Shown here one piece after another: positions 1 to 12,302 of a DNA stretch of 64,000 bases (positions are counted from its first letter, which is position 1; each line of letters begins with the position of its first letter). The notes below the pieces were generated by a model. That model saw only the letters and a program-made list of their open reading frames with translations. It did no database searches and had not been told where the DNA came from. This stretch comes from Serratia sarumanii. Its GTDB lineage: Bacteria > Pseudomonadota > Gammaproteobacteria > Enterobacterales > Enterobacteriaceae. The stretch is taken from contig NZ_CP124750.1 in the NCBI RefSeq assembly GCF_029962605.1, positions 3,720,001 to 3,784,000 on the forward strand, given 5' to 3'. The translations under genes were made by a program, and so were the position numbers.

Positions 1-644
1 GCCAGCGCGAAGAAGTTGATCACCCCGAGCCCGTGGCGCTGCGCCACGCCTTCCAGCTCAGCTTCATAGCCTTCGCGCGCATAAAGATTATATTCCGGCT
101 GCAGGGTTTCGTAGCGCGCCAGCCCGTTGCTTTCGCTCACCCGCAGCGCTTCTTCCAGGCGATCCGCCTGATAGTTGGAGGCGCCGATCGCCCGCACCTT
201 GCCGGCCTTGATCAGCGCATCGAACGCCGCCAGCGTCTCTTCCAACGGCGTATCGCGGTCATCGTCGTGCGACTGGTAGAGATCGATATAATCGGTTTGC
301 AGGCGGCGCAGCGAGTCCTCCACCGCCTGCTGAATATAGCGCGGCGACAGCCCCTGTTTGCCTTCGCCCATCGGTTTGCCCACCTTGGTGGCGATGATCA
401 CCTGATCGCGCTTGCCGCTCTTCTTGAGCCATTCGCCGATAACGGTTTCCGATTCACCGCCCCTATTGCCCGGCACCCAGCTGGAATAGACATCGGCGGT
501 ATCGATAAAGTTAAGTTGATTGTCCACCAGCGCATCCAGCAGGCTGAAAGAGGTCGCCTGATCCGCCGTCCAGCCGAACACGTTGCCGCCGAAGGTCAAC
601 GCCGGCACCTGAATGCCCGAACGGCCCAGTTGTTTCTTGCTCAT
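1..644 (-). CDS. Aldo/keto reductase (3' end outside window)
   Basis: The minus strand reads open from an ATG at 644 to the window edge, so the C-terminus is missing. The protein begins MSKKQLGRSGIQVPALTFGG, typical of the NADPH-dependent aldo/keto reductase superfamily. The usual catalytic tetrad is visible: Asp48 and Tyr53 in FIDTADVY, Lys87 in ATKVG and His126 in YQSHDDD. Family members reduce carbonyl compounds in the cytoplasm; the substrate cannot be told from sequence. A GGAGC motif lies just upstream of the start. It is divergent from mdtA and probably unrelated to it. Confidence 0.85.
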   Translation of the reverse strand, partial: MSKKQLGRSGIQVPALTFGGNVFGWTADQATSFSLLDALVDNQLNFIDTADVYSSWVPGNRGGESETVIGEWLKKSGKRDQVIIATKVGKPMGEGKQGLSPRYIQQAVEDSLRRLQTDYIDLYQSHDDDRDTPLEETLAAFDALIKAGKVRAIGASNYQADRLEEALRVSESNGLARYETLQPEYNLYAREGYEAELEGVAQRHGLGVINFFAL

Positions 645-916
645 CACAAAGGCTCCATGGGTTAAATGATTTGCCTGTTAATTATTAGCGCCAAACACAG
701 GAAATCGTTAAAACGCATTGGCTATAAGCCGGAATAAATCACTTATAAACATAGCACGCTCAAATCACCCACTTATTAGGACAATGCTGACGGTTCCTCC
801 ATATTTCCTTCATTTTTATGCCGTCTTCGCTGGCTAAACTAGTATCCTGTAAGGAGTGTCATTTTTGTGGCAATGAGTGCCCGCGCCCCTGCCTTTTGGA
901 GAGAATTTTCACCACC
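645..916. promoter_or_regulatory. Intergenic promoter region between the reductase and mdtABCD-baeSR
   Basis: About 270 bp separate the two divergent genes. The stretch is AT-richer than its flanks, as expected for two promoters. In E. coli the mdtA promoter is activated by BaeR, and by CpxR in some conditions. I could not place a BaeR box with confidence. An in-frame extension of mdtA to 818 exists, but it lacks similarity to MdtA and is not used here. Confidence 0.4.
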
Positions 917-2170
917 ATGAATGCAAAACCCCAACGTCGTTCCCTGCTGCTGCGCCTGCTGGTTGCGGCGATTGCGATCATCGTCGCCGTTCTGGCCTGG
1001 CGCCATTTCAGCGCCGCCCAACCGACCGCCGGGACGACGCCGGGCGCGCACCAGGCCGCCGGTAAAACGGGAGCGGGCCGCGCGGCGGGCGGCAGACGCG
1101 GCGCGCCGATGTCGCCGGTACAGGCGGCGACCGCCACCCGCCAGACGGTGCCGCGCTATCTTTCCGGCTTGGGCACCGCCACCGCCGCCAATACCGTGAC
1201 CGTCACCAGCCGGGTCGATGGCCAACTGATGGCGATCCACTTTACCGAAGGCCAGCAGGTGAAAGCCGGCGATCTGCTGGCGGAGATCGATCCCCGGCCG
1301 TTCCAGGTTCAGTTGACCCAGGCTCAGGGGCAGTTGGCAAAAGATCAGGCCACGCTGGCCAACGCCCGGCGCGATCTGGCGCGCTACCAGCAACTGGTGA
1401 AAACCAATCTGGTTTCCCGTCAGGAGCTGGATACGCAAGCCTCGCTGGTGCAGCAGACCGAAGGCGCGATCAAAGCCGATCAGGGCGCGGTCGACAGCGC
1501 CAAACTGCAGATCACCTACAGCCGCATCACCGCGCCAATCGACGGCCGCGTCGGCCTGAAACTGGTCGACGTCGGCAACTATGTCACCAGCGGCAGCACC
1601 ACCGGTCTGGTGGTGATCACGCAGACGCACCCGATCGACGTGGTGTTCACGCTGCCCGAAGGCAACATCGCCGATCTGCTCAAGGCGCAAAAAGCCGGGC
1701 CGGTGAGCGTCGAAGCCTGGGATCGCACCAATCAGAACAAGCTGACGACCGGTTCGCTGCTGAGCCTGGACAACCAAATTGATACCGCCACCGGCACCAT
1801 CAAGCTGAAAGCGCGCTTCACCAACGAAGATGACGCACTGTTCCCCAACCAGTTCGTCAACGCGCGGCTGCAGGTGGATACCCTGCACGATGCGGTGGTG
1901 ATCCCGACCGCCGCCCTGCAGATGGGCAACGAGGGCAACTTCGTCTGGACGCTCGGCGAAGACAACAGGGTCAGCAAACACCGGGTCACCGCCGGCGTGC
2001 AGGACAGCCGGCAGGTGGTGATCAGCGCCGGCCTCAGCGCCGGCGATCGGGTGGTGACCGACGGCATCGATCGCCTGACCGAAGGCATGCAGGTGGAGGT
2101 TCTGGCGCCAAACGCCGCGCCGGCAACGAACAAAACCCACCGCCAGCCTGACGTGCAGGGGAAATCCTGA
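917..2170 (+). CDS. mdtA: MdtA, periplasmic adaptor of the MdtABC RND pump
   Basis: HlyD-family membrane fusion protein that links the inner-membrane MdtB/MdtC pump to the TolC outer-membrane channel. The chosen start gives 417 aa, close to the E. coli protein. An N-terminal membrane anchor (about residues 8-30) is followed by a low-complexity Ala/Gly stretch. After it come the barrel-sandwich segment ([20 protein letters not shown]), a coiled-coil hairpin rich in Gln and Ala, and a beta-barrel. Its stop overlaps the mdtB start by one base, so the two are translationally coupled. Substrates in E. coli include bile salts, novobiocin and some metal-linked siderophore products. Confidence 0.97.
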   Translation: MNAKPQRRSLLLRLLVAAIAIIVAVLAWRHFSAAQPTAGTTPGAHQAAGKTGAGRAAGGRRGAPMSPVQAATATRQTVPRYLSGLGTATAANTVTVTSRVDGQLMAIHFTEGQQVKAGDLLAEIDPRPFQVQLTQAQGQLAKDQATLANARRDLARYQQLVKTNLVSRQELDTQASLVQQTEGAIKADQGAVDSAKLQITYSRITAPIDGRVGLKLVDVGNYVTSGSTTGLVVITQTHPIDVVFTLPEGNIADLLKAQKAGPVSVEAWDRTNQNKLTTGSLLSLDNQIDTATGTIKLKARFTNEDDALFPNQFVNARLQVDTLHDAVVIPTAALQMGNEGNFVWTLGEDNRVSKHRVTAGVQDSRQVVISAGLSAGDRVVTDGIDRLTEGMQVEVLAPNAAPATNKTHRQPDVQGKS

Positions 2171-5100
2171 TGCAGGTGATGCCTCCCAACCCCGGCGGCG
2201 GCCCGTCCCGCCTGTTTATTCTGCGTCCGGTCGCCACCACGCTGCTGATGGTGGCGATATTGCTGGCGGGGATTATCGGCTACCGCGCGCTGCCGGTGTC
2301 CGCCCTGCCGGAGGTGGATTACCCCACCATCCAGGTGGTGACGCTGTATCCCGGCGCCAGCCCGGACGTGGTGACCTCCGCCATTACCGCGCCGTTGGAA
2401 CGTCAGTTCGGCCAGATGTCCGGCCTCAAACAAATGGCGTCGCAAAGCTCCGGCGGCGCCTCGGTGGTCACGCTGCAGTTCCAGCTGGCGCTGCCGCTCG
2501 ACGTCGCGGAGCAGGAAGTGCAGGCGGCGATCAACTCCGCCACCAACCTGCTGCCGACCGATCTGCCCTACCCGCCGATCTACAGCAAGGTTAACCCGGC
2601 CGATCCGCCGATCCTGACGCTGGCCGTGACCTCCACCGCCATGCCGATGACGCAGGTGGAAGACATGGTGGAAACCCGCGTGGCGCAAAAAATTTCTCAG
2701 GTGACCGGCGTCGGCCTGGTGACGCTGGCCGGCGGCCAACGCCCGGCGGTGCGCGTAAAATTGAACGCCGCGGCGGTCGCCGCCTATGGCCTGAACAGTG
2801 AAACCATCCGCGCCGCCATCAGCAACGCCAACGTCAACTCGGCGAAAGGCAGCCTGGACGGCCCGACCCGATCGGTCACCCTGTCCGCCAACGACCAAAT
2901 GAAATCCGCCGACGACTATCGCCAGCTGATCGTCGCCTATCAGAACGGCGCGGCGATCCGCCTGCAAGATATCGCCACCATCGAACAAGGGGCGGAAAAC
3001 ACCCGGCTGGCGGCCTGGGCCAACAAGCAACAGGCGATCGTGCTGAACATTCAGCGTCAGCCCGGCGTCAACGTCATCACCACCGCCGACAGCATCCGCG
3101 AAATGCTGCCGACGCTGATTAAAAGCCTGCCCAAGTCGGTCGACGTCAAGGTGCTGACCGATCGCACCACCACCATCCGCGCCTCGGTCAGCGACGTGCA
3201 GTTCGAGCTGCTGCTGGCGATCGCGCTGGTGGTAATGGTGATCTACGTGTTCCTGCGCAACGTGCCGGCGACCATTATCCCCAGCGTGGCGGTGCCGCTG
3301 TCGCTGGTCGGCACCTTCGCCGCCATGTACTTCCTCGGCTTCTCCATCAACAACCTGACGCTGATGGCGCTGACCATCGCCACCGGTTTCGTGGTGGACG
3401 ACGCCATCGTGGTGATCGAGAACATCTCGCGCTACATCGAGAAAGGGGAAAAACCGCTCGACGCCGCGCTGAAAGGCGCCGGCGAGATCGGCTTCACCAT
3501 CATCTCGCTGACCTTCTCGCTGGTGGCGGTGCTGATCCCGCTGCTGTTCATGGGCGACATCGTCGGCCGCCTGTTCCGCGAGTTCGCCGTCACGCTGGCG
3601 GTGGCGATTTTGATCTCCGCCGTGGTGTCGCTGACGCTGACGCCGATGATGTGCGCGCGCATGCTCAGCCACGAATCGCTGCGCAAGCAGAACCGGTTTT
3701 CCGCCGCCTCCGAACGCTTTTTCGACCGGGTGATCGCGCGATACGGCCAGTGGCTGAAAACGGTGCTTAATCATCCCTGGCTGACGCTCGGCGTGGCCGT
3801 CGGCACCCTGGCGCTGACGGTATTGCTGTACCTGCTGATCCCGAAAGGCTTCTTCCCGGTGCAGGACAACGGCATCATTCAGGGCACGCTGGAAGCGCCG
3901 CAGAGCGTCTCGTTCAGCAATATGGCCGAGCGCCAGCAGCAGGTCGCGGCACAGATCCTCAAGGATCCGGCGGTGGAGAGCCTGACGTCGTTCGTCGGCG
4001 TCGACGGCAGCAACGCCACGCTCAACAGCGGCCGGCTGCAGATCAATCTGAAGCCGCTGAGCGAACGCAGCGAGCGCATTCCGGCGATCATCAGCCGCCT
4101 GCAGCAACAAACGGCGCAGTTCCCCGGCGTGAAGCTGTATCTGCAGCCGGTGCAGGATCTGACCATCGATACCCAGGTCAGCCGCACCCAGTACCAGTTC
4201 ACTCTGCAGGCGATGTCGCTGGACGATCTCAGCCTGTGGGTGCCGCAGCTGATGGATGAGCTGAAGCAAACCCCGCAGTTGGCGGACGTCACCAGCGACT
4301 GGCAGGATCAGGGGCTGGTGGCCTACGTCAACGTCGATCGCGATTCGGCCTCCCGCCTCGGCGTCACCATGAGCGACGTGGACAATGCGCTGTACAACGC
4401 GTTCGGCCAGCGCCTGATCTCCACCATCTACACCCAGGCCAACCAATACCGCGTGGTGCTGGAGCACGACGTCAGCGCGATGCCGGGGCTGGCGGCGCTC
4501 AATGAGATCCGTCTGAGCGGCAACGACGGCGCCGTGGTGCCGCTGAGCGCCATCGCCAAAATCGAAGAGCGCTTCGGCCCGCTGTCGGTCAACCATCTCG
4601 ACCAGTTCCCGTCGGCCACCGTTTCGTTCAACGTCGCCGACGGCTACTCGCTCGGCGAGGCGGTGGACGCGGTCACCCAGGCGGAAGAAAATCTCAACAT
4701 GCCGAGGGACATCACCACCCAATTCCAGGGGGCGACCTTAGCCTTCCAGGCGGCGCTCGGCAGCACGCTGTGGCTGATTTTAGCGGCGGTGGTGGCGATG
4801 TACATCGTGCTGGGCGTGCTGTATGAAAGCTTCATTCATCCGGTCACCATCCTCTCCACCCTGCCGACCGCCGGGGTCGGCGCGCTGCTCGCGCTGATGA
4901 TGGCCGGCAGCGAGCTGGACGTGATCGCCATCATCGGCATCATCCTGCTGATCGGCATCGTGAAGAAGAACGCCATCATGATGATCGACTTCGCGCTGGC
5001 GGCGGAACGCGAACAGGGTTTATCGCCGCGCGACGCCATCTATCAGGCCTGCCTGCTGCGTTTTAGGCCGATCCTGATGACCACGCTGGCGGCCTTGCTC

Positions 5101-5289
5101 GGCGCGCTGCCGCTGATGCTGAGCACCGGCGTCGGCGCGGAGCTGCGGCATCCGCTTGGCGTCTGTATGGTCGGCGGTTTGATCATGAGCCAGATCCTGA
5201 CGCTGTTCACCACGCCGGTGATCTACCTGCTGTTTGACAAACTGGCGCGCAACACGCATCGCCAGCCGGATACGCAGGAGCTGCCGTGA
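2170..5289 (+). CDS. mdtB: MdtB, RND multidrug efflux transporter subunit
   Basis: Inner-membrane proton-driven exporter of 1039 aa that forms a heterotrimer with MdtC. It is nearly collinear with E. coli MdtB. The two halves each carry a large periplasmic loop. The TM4 motif [16 protein letters not shown] supplies the paired aspartates of the proton relay. The second half ends with the conserved [24 protein letters not shown] segment and [19 protein letters not shown]. The gene overlaps mdtC by four bases (ATGA). Only MdtB/MdtC-type systems use two different RND subunits arranged in tandem like this. Confidence 0.98.
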   Translation: MQVMPPNPGGGPSRLFILRPVATTLLMVAILLAGIIGYRALPVSALPEVDYPTIQVVTLYPGASPDVVTSAITAPLERQFGQMSGLKQMASQSSGGASVVTLQFQLALPLDVAEQEVQAAINSATNLLPTDLPYPPIYSKVNPADPPILTLAVTSTAMPMTQVEDMVETRVAQKISQVTGVGLVTLAGGQRPAVRVKLNAAAVAAYGLNSETIRAAISNANVNSAKGSLDGPTRSVTLSANDQMKSADDYRQLIVAYQNGAAIRLQDIATIEQGAENTRLAAWANKQQAIVLNIQRQPGVNVITTADSIREMLPTLIKSLPKSVDVKVLTDRTTTIRASVSDVQFELLLAIALVVMVIYVFLRNVPATIIPSVAVPLSLVGTFAAMYFLGFSINNLTLMALTIATGFVVDDAIVVIENISRYIEKGEKPLDAALKGAGEIGFTIISLTFSLVAVLIPLLFMGDIVGRLFREFAVTLAVAILISAVVSLTLTPMMCARMLSHESLRKQNRFSAASERFFDRVIARYGQWLKTVLNHPWLTLGVAVGTLALTVLLYLLIPKGFFPVQDNGIIQGTLEAPQSVSFSNMAERQQQVAAQILKDPAVESLTSFVGVDGSNATLNSGRLQINLKPLSERSERIPAIISRLQQQTAQFPGVKLYLQPVQDLTIDTQVSRTQYQFTLQAMSLDDLSLWVPQLMDELKQTPQLADVTSDWQDQGLVAYVNVDRDSASRLGVTMSDVDNALYNAFGQRLISTIYTQANQYRVVLEHDVSAMPGLAALNEIRLSGNDGAVVPLSAIAKIEERFGPLSVNHLDQFPSATVSFNVADGYSLGEAVDAVTQAEENLNMPRDITTQFQGATLAFQAALGSTLWLILAAVVAMYIVLGVLYESFIHPVTILSTLPTAGVGALLALMMAGSELDVIAIIGIILLIGIVKKNAIMMIDFALAAEREQGLSPRDAIYQACLLRFRPILMTTLAALLGALPLMLSTGVGAELRHPLGVCMVGGLIMSQILTLFTTPVIYLLFDKLARNTHRQPDTQELP

Positions 5290-8200
5290 AATTCTTCGCC
5301 CTGTTCATTCACCGGCCGGTGGCCACCACCCTGCTGACGCTGGCCATCGCCATCAGCGGCGCGATCGGCTTTCGCCTGCTGCCGGTGTCGCCGCTGCCGC
5401 AGGTGGACTTTCCGGTGATTTCGATCAGCGCGTCGCTGCCGGGTGCCTCGCCGGAAACCATGGCGTCCTCGGTGGCGACGCCGCTGGAGCGCGCGCTGGG
5501 CCGCATCGCCGGGGTTAACGAAATGACCTCGATGAGCTCGCTCGGCAGTACCCGGGTCATTTTGCAGTTCGATCTCGATCGCGACATCAACGGCGCCGCG
5601 CGCGACGTGCAGGCGGCGATCAACGCCGCGCAAAGCCTGCTGCCGACCGGCATGCCGAGCCGCCCCAGCTACCGCAAGGTCAACCCTTCCGACGCGCCGA
5701 TCATGATCCTGACGCTGACCTCGGATACCTACAGCCAGGGGCAGCTTTACGATTTCGCCTCCACCCAGCTGGCGCAGAAAATCAGCCAGACCGAGGGCGT
5801 CGGCGACGTTTCCGTGGGCGGCAGCTCACTGCCGGCGGTGCGGGTGGAGCTGAACCCTTCGGCACTGTTCAATCAGGGCGTGTCGCTGGACACCGTACGG
5901 CAGGCCATCGCCAACGCCAACGTGCGCCGCCCGCAGGGCGCCGTGGAAAACCCGCAGCAGCGCTGGCAGATCCAGGCCAACGACGCGCTGAAAACCGCCG
6001 ATGCCTACCGTCCGCTGATCGTTCATTACAACAACGGCTCGGCGGTGCGTTTGGCCGACGTGGCCGAGGTCAACGACTCGGTGCAAGACGTGCGCAACGC
6101 CGGGATGACCGACGCCAAACCGGCGATCATTCTGGCCATCAGCCGTGCGCCGGACGCCAACATCATCGAAACCGTCGATCGCATTCGCGCCGAGCTGCCC
6201 GCCCTGCAGGAGAATATCCCGGCCTCGATTAAACTCAGCGTCGCGCAGGATCGTTCGCCGACCATTCGCGCGTCGCTGGCCGAGGTGGAACAGTCGCTGG
6301 CGATCGCCATCGGGTTGGTGATCCTGGTGGTGTTCATCTTCCTGCGCTCCGGGCGCGCCACGCTGATCCCGGCGGTCGCCGTGCCGGTGTCGCTGATCGG
6401 CTCGTTCGCCGCCATGTATCTGTGCGGGTTCAGCCTCAACAACCTGTCGCTGATGGCGCTGACCATCGCCACCGGCTTTGTGGTGGACGACGCCATCGTG
6501 GTGCTGGAAAACATTTCCCGCCACGTCGAGGCCGGCATGAAACCGATCAACGCCGCGCTGCTGGGCGCGCGGGAAGTCGGTTTCACCGTGCTGTCGATGA
6601 GCGTTTCGCTGGTGGCGGTGTTTATCCCGCTGCTGCTGATGGAAGGCCTGCCCGGCCGGCTATTCCGCGAGTTCGCCGTCACCCTGTCGGTATCGATCGG
6701 GCTGTCGCTCATCGTCTCGCTCACGCTCACGCCGATGATGTGCGCCTACCTGCTGCGCCACCAGCCGCCGCGTTCGCAGCGGCGGGCGCGCGGCTTCGGC
6801 AAAATGCTGCTGGCGCTGCAGCAGGGCTACGGACGCTCGCTGAACTGGGTGCTCGGCCACTCGCGCTGGGTGCTGGCGGTGTTCCTCGCCACCCTTGCGC
6901 TCAACGTCTGGCTGTATATCAGCATCCCGAAAACCTTCTTTCCGGAACAGGATACCGGGCGCCTGATGGGCTTTATCCAGGCCGACCAAAGCATTTCGTT
7001 CCAGGCGATGCGCGGCAAACTGGAAGACTTCATGAAAATCGTGCGCGAAGATCCGGACGTGGAAAACGTCACCGGTTTTACCGGCGGCTCGCGCACCAAC
7101 AGCGGTTCGATGTTCATCTCACTGAAACCCCTGTCGGTACGCAGCGACGACGCGCAGAAAGTGATCGCCCGCCTGCGCGCTCGCCTGGCCAAAGAACCGG
7201 GCGCCAGCCTGTTTCTGATGGCGGTGCAGGATATCCGCGTCGGCGGCCGGCAGGCCAACGCCAGCTACCAATACACGCTGCTGGCGGACGATCTCGCCGC
7301 GCTGCGCGAATGGGAGCCGAAGATCCGCACCGCGCTGGCCGCATTGCCCGAGCTGGCGGACGTCAACTCGGATCAGCAGGATAAAGGCTCGGAAATGGAT
7401 CTGGTCTACGATCGCGAAACCATGGCGCGCCTCGGCATTTCGGTATCCGACGCCAACAACCTGCTGAACAACGCCTTCGGCCAGCGGCAGATTTCGACCA
7501 TCTATCAACCGCTCAACCAATACAAAGTCGTGATGGAAGTGGCGCCGCCCTACACCCAGGACGTGAGCTCGCTGGACAAAATGTTCATCATCAACAGCGA
7601 AGGCAAGGCGATTCCGCTCTCCTACTTCGCCAGTTGGCGGCCGGCCAACGCGCCGCTGTCGGTCAACCATCAGGGGCTGTCCGCCGCCTCGACCATTTCC
7701 TTTAACCTGCCGGACGGCGGCAGCCTGTCGGACGCCACCGCCGCGGTAGAGCGCACCATGACTCAGCTCGGCGTGCCGTCTACGGTACGCGGCGCGTTCG
7801 CCGGCACCGCCCAGGTATTCCAGGACACCCTGAAGTCGCAGCTGATCCTGATCCTGGCGGCTATCGCCACGGTATATATCGTGCTCGGCGTACTGTACGA
7901 GAGCTATATCCATCCGCTGACCATTCTTTCCACGCTGCCTTCCGCCGGCGTGGGCGCGCTGTTGGCGCTCGAGCTGTTCGGCGCGCCGTTCAGCCTGATC
8001 GCGCTGATCGGCATCATGCTGCTGATCGGCATCGTGAAGAAAAACGCCATCATGATGGTCGACTTCGCGCTCGAGGCGCAGCGCAACGGCGGCATCAGCG
8101 CCCGCGAGGCGATTTTTCAGGCCAGCCTGCTGCGTTTCCGGCCGATCATGATGACCACGCTGGCGGCGTTGTTCGGCGCACTGCCGCTGGTGCTGACCAG

Positions 8201-8366
8201 CGGCGACGGCGCGGAGCTGCGCCAGCCGCTCGGCATCACCATCGCCGGCGGCCTGGTGATGAGCCAACTGCTGACGCTGTACACCACCCCGGTGGTCTAT
8301 CTTTACTTCGACCGGCTGCAGGCGAAGTTCCGCCGCAACAAGCAACTGGCCCCGCTGCCGCATTAA
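5286..8366 (+). CDS. mdtC: MdtC, RND multidrug efflux transporter subunit
   Basis: Second RND subunit of the MdtABC pump, 1026 aa. It has the same architecture as MdtB: an N-terminal helix ([20 protein letters not shown]), the TM4 proton-relay motif [18 protein letters not shown], and the C-terminal [17 protein letters not shown] motif. In E. coli, MdtB chiefly moves protons and MdtC chiefly handles the drug; the local sequence is consistent with that but does not prove it. The start overlaps the mdtB stop by four bases. Confidence 0.98.
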   Translation: MKFFALFIHRPVATTLLTLAIAISGAIGFRLLPVSPLPQVDFPVISISASLPGASPETMASSVATPLERALGRIAGVNEMTSMSSLGSTRVILQFDLDRDINGAARDVQAAINAAQSLLPTGMPSRPSYRKVNPSDAPIMILTLTSDTYSQGQLYDFASTQLAQKISQTEGVGDVSVGGSSLPAVRVELNPSALFNQGVSLDTVRQAIANANVRRPQGAVENPQQRWQIQANDALKTADAYRPLIVHYNNGSAVRLADVAEVNDSVQDVRNAGMTDAKPAIILAISRAPDANIIETVDRIRAELPALQENIPASIKLSVAQDRSPTIRASLAEVEQSLAIAIGLVILVVFIFLRSGRATLIPAVAVPVSLIGSFAAMYLCGFSLNNLSLMALTIATGFVVDDAIVVLENISRHVEAGMKPINAALLGAREVGFTVLSMSVSLVAVFIPLLLMEGLPGRLFREFAVTLSVSIGLSLIVSLTLTPMMCAYLLRHQPPRSQRRARGFGKMLLALQQGYGRSLNWVLGHSRWVLAVFLATLALNVWLYISIPKTFFPEQDTGRLMGFIQADQSISFQAMRGKLEDFMKIVREDPDVENVTGFTGGSRTNSGSMFISLKPLSVRSDDAQKVIARLRARLAKEPGASLFLMAVQDIRVGGRQANASYQYTLLADDLAALREWEPKIRTALAALPELADVNSDQQDKGSEMDLVYDRETMARLGISVSDANNLLNNAFGQRQISTIYQPLNQYKVVMEVAPPYTQDVSSLDKMFIINSEGKAIPLSYFASWRPANAPLSVNHQGLSAASTISFNLPDGGSLSDATAAVERTMTQLGVPSTVRGAFAGTAQVFQDTLKSQLILILAAIATVYIVLGVLYESYIHPLTILSTLPSAGVGALLALELFGAPFSLIALIGIMLLIGIVKKNAIMMVDFALEAQRNGGISAREAIFQASLLRFRPIMMTTLAALFGALPLVLTSGDGAELRQPLGITIAGGLVMSQLLTLYTTPVVYLYFDRLQAKFRRNKQLAPLPH

Positions 8367-8376
8367 TGGCCGACCG

Positions 8377-9807
8377 ATGCTGATGACACACGCCGCCACG
8401 GTACGCTGGCAACTCTGGATAGTGGCATTCGGCTTCTTTATGCAGACGCTGGATACCACTATCGTCAACACCGCCCTGCCCTCGATGGCCGCCAGCCTGG
8501 GGGAGAACCCGCTGCGCATGCAGTCGGTGATCGTCTCCTATGTGCTGACGGTGGCGGTGACGCTGCCGGCCAGCGGCTGGCTGGCGGACAAGATCGGCGT
8601 ACAGCGGGTGTTTTTCAGCGCCATCCTGCTGTTCACCCTCGGCTCCCTCCTCTGCGCCCGTTCGGAAACCCTGAACGAGCTGATCGCCTCGCGCGTGCTT
8701 CAGGGCATCGGCGGCGCGATGATGGTGCCGGTCGGCCGCCTGACGGTGATGAAGATCGTGCCGCGCGAGCAGTACATGGCGGCGATGACCTTCGTGACGC
8801 TGCCGGGGCAAATCGGCCCGCTGATGGGGCCGGCGCTGGGTGGCTTCCTGGTGCAATACGCCAGCTGGCATTGGATTTTCCTGATCAACATTCCGGTGGG
8901 CATCGTTGGCGCCATCGCCACGCTGCTGCTGATGCCCAACTACCAAATGCAGACCCGCCGCTTCGATCTCAGCGGCTTTATCCTGCTGGCGATCGGCATG
9001 GCGTCGCTGACGCTGGCGCTCGACGGCCACAAGGGCATGGGGCTGTCCGGCGGCGCCATCGCCGGCCTGGTGGCGCTGGGCGTAGCGGCGCTGTTGGGGT
9101 ATGTTTGGCATGCCTACGGCAATAGCCGCGCCCTGTTCTCGCTGCGGCTGCTGCGCACCCCGACTTACAAGATCGGGCTGCTGGCCAGCCTGCTGGGGCG
9201 CATCGGTAGCGGCATGCTGCCGTTCATGACGCCGCTGTTTCTGCAGGTCGGCATGGGCTTCAGCCCATTCCACGCCGGGCTGATGATGATCCCGATGATC
9301 ATCGGCAGCATGGGCATGAAACGCATCGTGGTGCAGGTGGTCAACCGCTTCGGCTACCGTAACGTGCTGGTGGCCGCCACGCTGCTGCTGGCGCTGGTCA
9401 GCCTGAGCTTCCTGCTGGCGGCGATGCTCGGCTGGCTGTGGCTGCTGCCGGTGGTGCTGTTCTTCCAGGGGATGGTCAACTCGCTGCGCTTCTCGGCGAT
9501 GAACACCCTGACGCTGAAAGATCTGCCTGACAGGCTGGCCAGCAGCGGCAACAGCCTGTTATCGATGGTCATGCAGCTGTCGATGAGCCTTGGCGTCAGC
9601 GTCGCCGGCATCTTGATCGGCAGCTTCGCCCATCATCAGGTGGTGGCCGATAGCCCGGCCATTCACAGCGCATTTATTTACAGCTACTGCTGTATGGCGT
9701 TGATTATCGCTCTGCCCGCGCTGGCCTTCGCGCGTGTGCCGGCCGATAGCGCGCCCAACCGCACGCTGACCAAAGAGCCGGGTACCGGCTCAACGAGGTT
9801 GCAATGA
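8377..9807 (+). CDS. mdtD: MdtD, MFS exporter of the mdt operon
   Basis: Major facilitator of the DHA2 (14-helix) drug:proton antiporter type, 476 aa. It begins with the typical [19 protein letters not shown] and NTALPSMA segments. The A-like motif is LADKIGVQR, and antiporter motif C is in the segment ending LGPALGG-like at [21 protein letters not shown]. coli MdtD (IceT) follows mdtC in the same way and has been linked to iron-citrate export. The gene starts 10 bp after mdtC and overlaps baeS by four bases, so it belongs to the BaeR-controlled operon. Confidence 0.95.
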   Translation: MLMTHAATVRWQLWIVAFGFFMQTLDTTIVNTALPSMAASLGENPLRMQSVIVSYVLTVAVTLPASGWLADKIGVQRVFFSAILLFTLGSLLCARSETLNELIASRVLQGIGGAMMVPVGRLTVMKIVPREQYMAAMTFVTLPGQIGPLMGPALGGFLVQYASWHWIFLINIPVGIVGAIATLLLMPNYQMQTRRFDLSGFILLAIGMASLTLALDGHKGMGLSGGAIAGLVALGVAALLGYVWHAYGNSRALFSLRLLRTPTYKIGLLASLLGRIGSGMLPFMTPLFLQVGMGFSPFHAGLMMIPMIIGSMGMKRIVVQVVNRFGYRNVLVAATLLLALVSLSFLLAAMLGWLWLLPVVLFFQGMVNSLRFSAMNTLTLKDLPDRLASSGNSLLSMVMQLSMSLGVSVAGILIGSFAHHQVVADSPAIHSAFIYSYCCMALIIALPALAFARVPADSAPNRTLTKEPGTGSTRLQ

Positions 9808-11186
9808 GGATAGGCATTACCGGGAAACTGTTCCTGGCCATTTTCGCTACCTGCATGCTGGTGTTGATCACCATGCATTGGGGGGTGCGCGTCAGCTTTG
9901 AGCGCGGCTTTATCGATTACATCAAGAGCAGCAACGAGCAACGCATCAACATGCTGAGCGAAGCGCTGGAGGAACAGTACAGCCACCATGGCAACTGGAT
10001 ATTCCTGCGCAACAACGATCAGGTGGTCTACCAGATCATGCGCTCGTTCGAGCAGAACAGCGACAGCAGCCACAATCTGCCGCCCAAGGGCTGGCGCACC
10101 CAGTTTTGGGTGGTGGACAGCCAGTTCAATCGTTTGGTCGGGCATTCTGGCCCCCTGCCGAAAGAGGGGCCGCGCCACCCGATCCGTTACAACAACCAGA
10201 TCGTCGGCTGGGTGCTCACCACCCCGGTCGAGCGCCTGACGCGCAATACCGACATCAACTTCGATCGCCAGCAGCGGCGCACCAGTTGGATTATCGTCGC
10301 GCTCTCCACCCTGCTGGCGGCGGCGGTGACCTGGCTGCTGTCGCGCGGCATGCTGGCCCCGGTCAAGCGTCTGGTGGCGGGCACCCACCGCCTGGCGGCG
10401 GGCGATTTCACCACCCGCGTGGCGGTCAGCAGCCAGGATGAACTGGGCCGGCTGGCGCACGACTTCAACCAGCTGGCCACCTCGTTGGAAAAAAACGAGC
10501 AGATGCGCCGCGCCTTTATGGCCGACGTATCGCACGAGCTGCGCACGCCTCTGGCGGTGCTGCGCGGCGAACTGGAAGCGCTGCAGGACGGCGTGCGCCA
10601 GCCGACGCCGGCGTCGCTCAGCTCGCTGCAGGCCGAGGTATCCACCTTGACCAAACTGGTCGACGATCTGCACCAGCTGTCGCTCTCCGATCTCGGCGCG
10701 CTGGCCTATCGCAAATCGTCGGTGGACTGCGTACACCTGCTGCAGATCGCCGTCGCCGCCTTTCGCGAACGCTTCCGCGCCAAAGGGCTGGAGATCGTCA
10801 CCCATCTGCCGCCCCAGGCGCCGCTGTTCGGCGATCCCGATCGCCTGAACCAGCTGTTCAATAACCTGCTGGAAAACAGCCTGCGTTACACCGACGCCGG
10901 CGGCCGGCTGGAGATCGGCGCCGAGCTGCAGCCGGGGCGGCTGCTCCTCTACTGGCAGGACAGCGCGCCGGGCATCAGCGATCAGCAACTGACGCGCATT
11001 TTCGAACGTTTCTACCGGGCGGAAGGTTCACGCAACCGCGCCAGCGGCGGTTCCGGGCTCGGGCTGGCGATCTGCCACAACATCGTGGAAGCGCACGACG
11101 GGAAAATCCGCGCCGAGCATTCGCCTTTAGGCGGCGTGCGCATTACAGTAGAATTTGCTACCCCGATAAAAAATAAGGCGCCCTGA
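9804..11186 (+). CDS. baeS: BaeS, envelope-stress sensor histidine kinase
   Basis: Inner-membrane sensor kinase, 460 aa. It has an N-terminal transmembrane helix (about 7-27), a periplasmic sensor region, a second helix (about 162-180) and a HAMP domain. The dimerization domain carries His244 in [10 protein letters not shown], and the ATPase domain has N, G1 and G2 boxes ([21 protein letters not shown]). BaeS responds to indole, flavonoids, tannins and other envelope-damaging compounds in E. coli. It phosphorylates BaeR, whose start codon overlaps the baeS stop. Confidence 0.96.
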   Translation: MRIGITGKLFLAIFATCMLVLITMHWGVRVSFERGFIDYIKSSNEQRINMLSEALEEQYSHHGNWIFLRNNDQVVYQIMRSFEQNSDSSHNLPPKGWRTQFWVVDSQFNRLVGHSGPLPKEGPRHPIRYNNQIVGWVLTTPVERLTRNTDINFDRQQRRTSWIIVALSTLLAAAVTWLLSRGMLAPVKRLVAGTHRLAAGDFTTRVAVSSQDELGRLAHDFNQLATSLEKNEQMRRAFMADVSHELRTPLAVLRGELEALQDGVRQPTPASLSSLQAEVSTLTKLVDDLHQLSLSDLGALAYRKSSVDCVHLLQIAVAAFRERFRAKGLEIVTHLPPQAPLFGDPDRLNQLFNNLLENSLRYTDAGGRLEIGAELQPGRLLLYWQDSAPGISDQQLTRIFERFYRAEGSRNRASGGSGLGLAICHNIVEAHDGKIRAEHSPLGGVRITVEFATPIKNKAP

Positions 11187-11902
11187 TGGACATTCAGAAT
11201 CAACCCGTGCAGATCATGATTGTTGAAGATGAGCCCAAGCTGGGCCAGCTGCTGGTGGATTATCTGCAGGCGGCGGGCTACGCCACCCGCTGGCTGACCA
11301 ACGGCAACGAGGTGGTGCCGACCGTGCACCAGCATCCGCCGGCGCTGATCTTGCTCGACCTGATGCTGCCGGGCGCCGACGGGCTGACGGTGTGCCGCGA
11401 GCTGCGCCGCTTCAGCGACGTTCCGATCGTGATGGTGACGGCGAAAATCGAAGAGATTGACCGCCTGCTGGGGCTGGAGATCGGCGCCGACGATTACATC
11501 TGCAAACCCTACAGCCCGCGCGAAGTGGTGGCGCGGGTGAAAACCATCCTGCGCCGCAGCTATCGGCCGCAGGAGAGCGCGCGGGAAGATGACCTGCTGC
11601 ACATCGATGAACCGCGCTTCCAGGCCAGCTATCAGGGGCAGTTGCTGGATCTGACGCCGGCGGAATTCCGCCTGCTGAAAACGCTGGCCAGCCAGCCGGG
11701 CAACGTATTTTCTCGCGAGCAGCTGCTGAACAACCTGTACGACGACTACCGGGTGGTCACCGACCGCACCATCGACAGCCACATCAAAAACCTGCGCCGC
11801 AAGCTGGAACTGATCGACGGGGAAAAATCCTTTATCCGCTCGGTATACGGCGTGGGCTACCGCTGGGAAGCCGAGCCCTGCCGGCTGGTGAATGGGGTTT
11901 AG
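11186..11902 (+). CDS. baeR: BaeR, OmpR-type response regulator
   Basis: Response regulator of 238 aa. The receiver domain has the acidic pocket (VEDEP) and the phosphoacceptor Asp58 in [10 protein letters not shown]. The C-terminal OmpR/PhoB winged helix ends with the wing [14 protein letters not shown]. Phosphorylated BaeR activates mdtABCD, acrD and spy in E. coli, so this operon is autoregulated. It is the last gene of the mdt operon and converges on vapC with only 7 bp between the stops and no obvious terminator hairpin. Confidence 0.96.
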   Translation: MDIQNQPVQIMIVEDEPKLGQLLVDYLQAAGYATRWLTNGNEVVPTVHQHPPALILLDLMLPGADGLTVCRELRRFSDVPIVMVTAKIEEIDRLLGLEIGADDYICKPYSPREVVARVKTILRRSYRPQESAREDDLLHIDEPRFQASYQGQLLDLTPAEFRLLKTLASQPGNVFSREQLLNNLYDDYRVVTDRTIDSHIKNLRRKLELIDGEKSFIRSVYGVGYRWEAEPCRLVNGV

Positions 11903-11909
11903 GGGGAAA

Positions 11910-12299
11910 TCAGCGCGTCCAGTCTTCAACCGCCAACCCGGGCACCATGGCGAATGCGCGATCGTTGGTCACCAGCGTCGCGCCACGGCTCTGCGCGTGC
12001 GCGGCGATCAGTTGATCCAGCGCGCCCATGATTTTGCCTTTTTTCTCCATGTTCGCGCGCATTTCACCGTAGCAGCGGGCGGCCTCGCTATCCCATGCAT
12101 AGACCGTCACCGCGGCAAGAAAGGCCTCGACCATGCTTTGCAACGCCTTGTTCCGCCGTTTAGCCACACCGTAAAGCAGTTCCGCCTCCGTGACGCTGGA
12201 AATACATACGGCAGAAGGCGGGAGCTTTTCCATGACGTTAAGCACCTGCGGATGCTGCCGAAACAAGTGGCTGACGGTGTTGGTATCAAACATGTACAT
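11910..12299 (-). CDS. vapC: VapC-type PIN-domain toxin
   Basis: PIN-domain ribonuclease toxin of 129 aa. The PIN acidic residues are visible: Asp5 (MFDTNT), Glu38/Glu40 (SVTEAELL), Asp95 (ALDQLIAAHA) and Asp113 (VTNDRAF). The related enterobacterial VapC cleaves initiator tRNA at the anticodon loop; that is family knowledge, not shown here. Two closely spaced start codons exist at 12299 and 12293, and I use the first. The start lies 3 bp past the vapB stop, so toxin translation should depend on antitoxin translation. Confidence 0.92.
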   Translation of the reverse strand: MYMFDTNTVSHLFRQHPQVLNVMEKLPPSAVCISSVTEAELLYGVAKRRNKALQSMVEAFLAAVTVYAWDSEAARCYGEMRANMEKKGKIMGALDQLIAAHAQSRGATLVTNDRAFAMVPGLAVEDWTR

Positions 12300-12302
12300 C
12301 GC

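Noticed and set aside
818-916. N-terminal extension of MdtA with a CxxC-rich stretch
   Set aside because: The extension ([15 protein letters not shown]) is not in MdtA homologues and would put extra sequence ahead of the membrane anchor; the ATG at 917 is supported by homology.
1732-4722. 996-aa open frame on the minus strand opposite mdtA-mdtB
   Set aside because: It is the antisense shadow of GC-rich mdtB. Its His/Arg/Gln-rich translation has no domain, whereas mdtB matches the E. coli protein from end to end.
7119-8519. 466-aa minus-strand frame over mdtC and mdtD
   Set aside because: Same type of antisense shadow; it spans two real, overlapping-operon genes.
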